DNA from: Hyphomicrobiales bacterium
Lineage (GTDB): Bacteria; Pseudomonadota; Alphaproteobacteria; Rhizobiales; Rhizobiaceae
DNA: 52,315 nucleotides
Direction of reading: 5' to 3'
Assembly: GCA_900465685.1 (NCBI GenBank)
Contig: UEGR01000029.1
Coordinates: 1 to 52,315, forward strand
Below are positions 52,227 to 52,315 of the stretch, piece after piece; the stretch's first letter is position 1, and each line of letters begins with the position of its first letter. The notes beneath the pieces were generated by a model. That model ran no database searches. It had not been told where the DNA came from and saw only the letters and a program-made list of their open reading frames with translations. The position numbers were made by a program, and so were the translations under genes.

Positions 52227-52315
52227 ATGTTTGTCGCAACTGTTCGAATCGACAGGTTTTGTCGGTTGATTTTACGTTAAAAGACACCATATTGGCTGTG
52301 GAAAAGAAAACCGGA
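52227..52315. other. Upstream flank of the kinase gene at window edge
   Basis: AT-rich 89 bases with a likely promoter for the kinase gene. A rightward frame could start near 52291 or 52297 (TTG or GTG before GAAAAGAAAACC), but only a few codons are visible, so I do not call a gene. Confidence 0.3.

Overview
The window comes from an alphaproteobacterium of the Brucellaceae, most likely a motile Ochrobactrum-type (Brucella anthropi/intermedia group) strain rather than a classical Brucella. The evidence is a VjbR-type LuxR regulator beside the flagellar genes, an FtcR/Rem-type regulator, the rhizobial motor proteins MotC and MotE, FlaF/FlbT, octamer repeats of the type used for Brucella HOOF-Print typing, and several copies of a short Brucella/Ochrobactrum intergenic repeat. 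Every recognised flagellar gene is an intact open frame. No tRNA, rRNA, IS element, prophage or CRISPR array was seen.

Left flank (1-10.2 kb): the last codons of etfA; a leftward ABC uptake operon (binding protein, two permeases, ATPase; polyamine/iron/phosphonate-type, substrate unknown); a leftward EmrAB-type drug efflux pair diverging from a TetR regulator, with two near-identical palindromic operators between them; vjbR; and a small conserved gene of unknown function.

Flagellar region (10.3-45.5 kb): one nearly uninterrupted cluster. A leftward operon (motA-fliM-DUF6468-fliN-fliG-flhB) makes the stator, the switch and an export-gate protein. A divergent rightward operon (DUF1217 gene-flgF-fliI-unknown gene) is followed by flgB-flgC-fliE, then flgG-flgA-flgI-motE-flgH-fliL-fliP (rod, P and L rings, export), single-gene fliC, then fliF-fliH-like-motB-motC-fliK-lytic transglycosylase, ftcR, single-gene flgE, flgK-flgL-flaF-flbT-flgD-fliQ, flhA, fliR-fliJ-like, a rod-binding FlgJ-like gene, and flgN-like plus a membrane-anchored gene. 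Genes inside the operons mostly overlap by ATGA or GTGA. Strong hairpins follow fliC and flgE, so the most abundant parts form their own units. I found no convincing fliO, fliD, fliS, flgM, fliA, flhF or che gene here.

Right flank (45.5-52.3 kb): a PilZ gene tail-to-tail with the last flagellar gene, a zinc-uptake regulon (leftward znuC-znuB-zur, divergent znuA, then a COG0523 GTPase) with two Zur-box-like palindromes, an Rrf2 regulator with four clustered cysteines, and an N-acetylglucosamine-kinase-like gene.

I did not find a wholly new system. The best leads are uncharacterised parts of the flagellar machine (a PilP/GspC-like membrane protein, a FliH candidate with a GxxxG ladder, the DUF1217 and DUF6468 proteins, a FliL-like orphan), an FtcR receiver lacking its phospho-acceptor Asp, and repeats sitting exactly at operon boundaries and possibly at the points where the cluster is split in classical Brucella.
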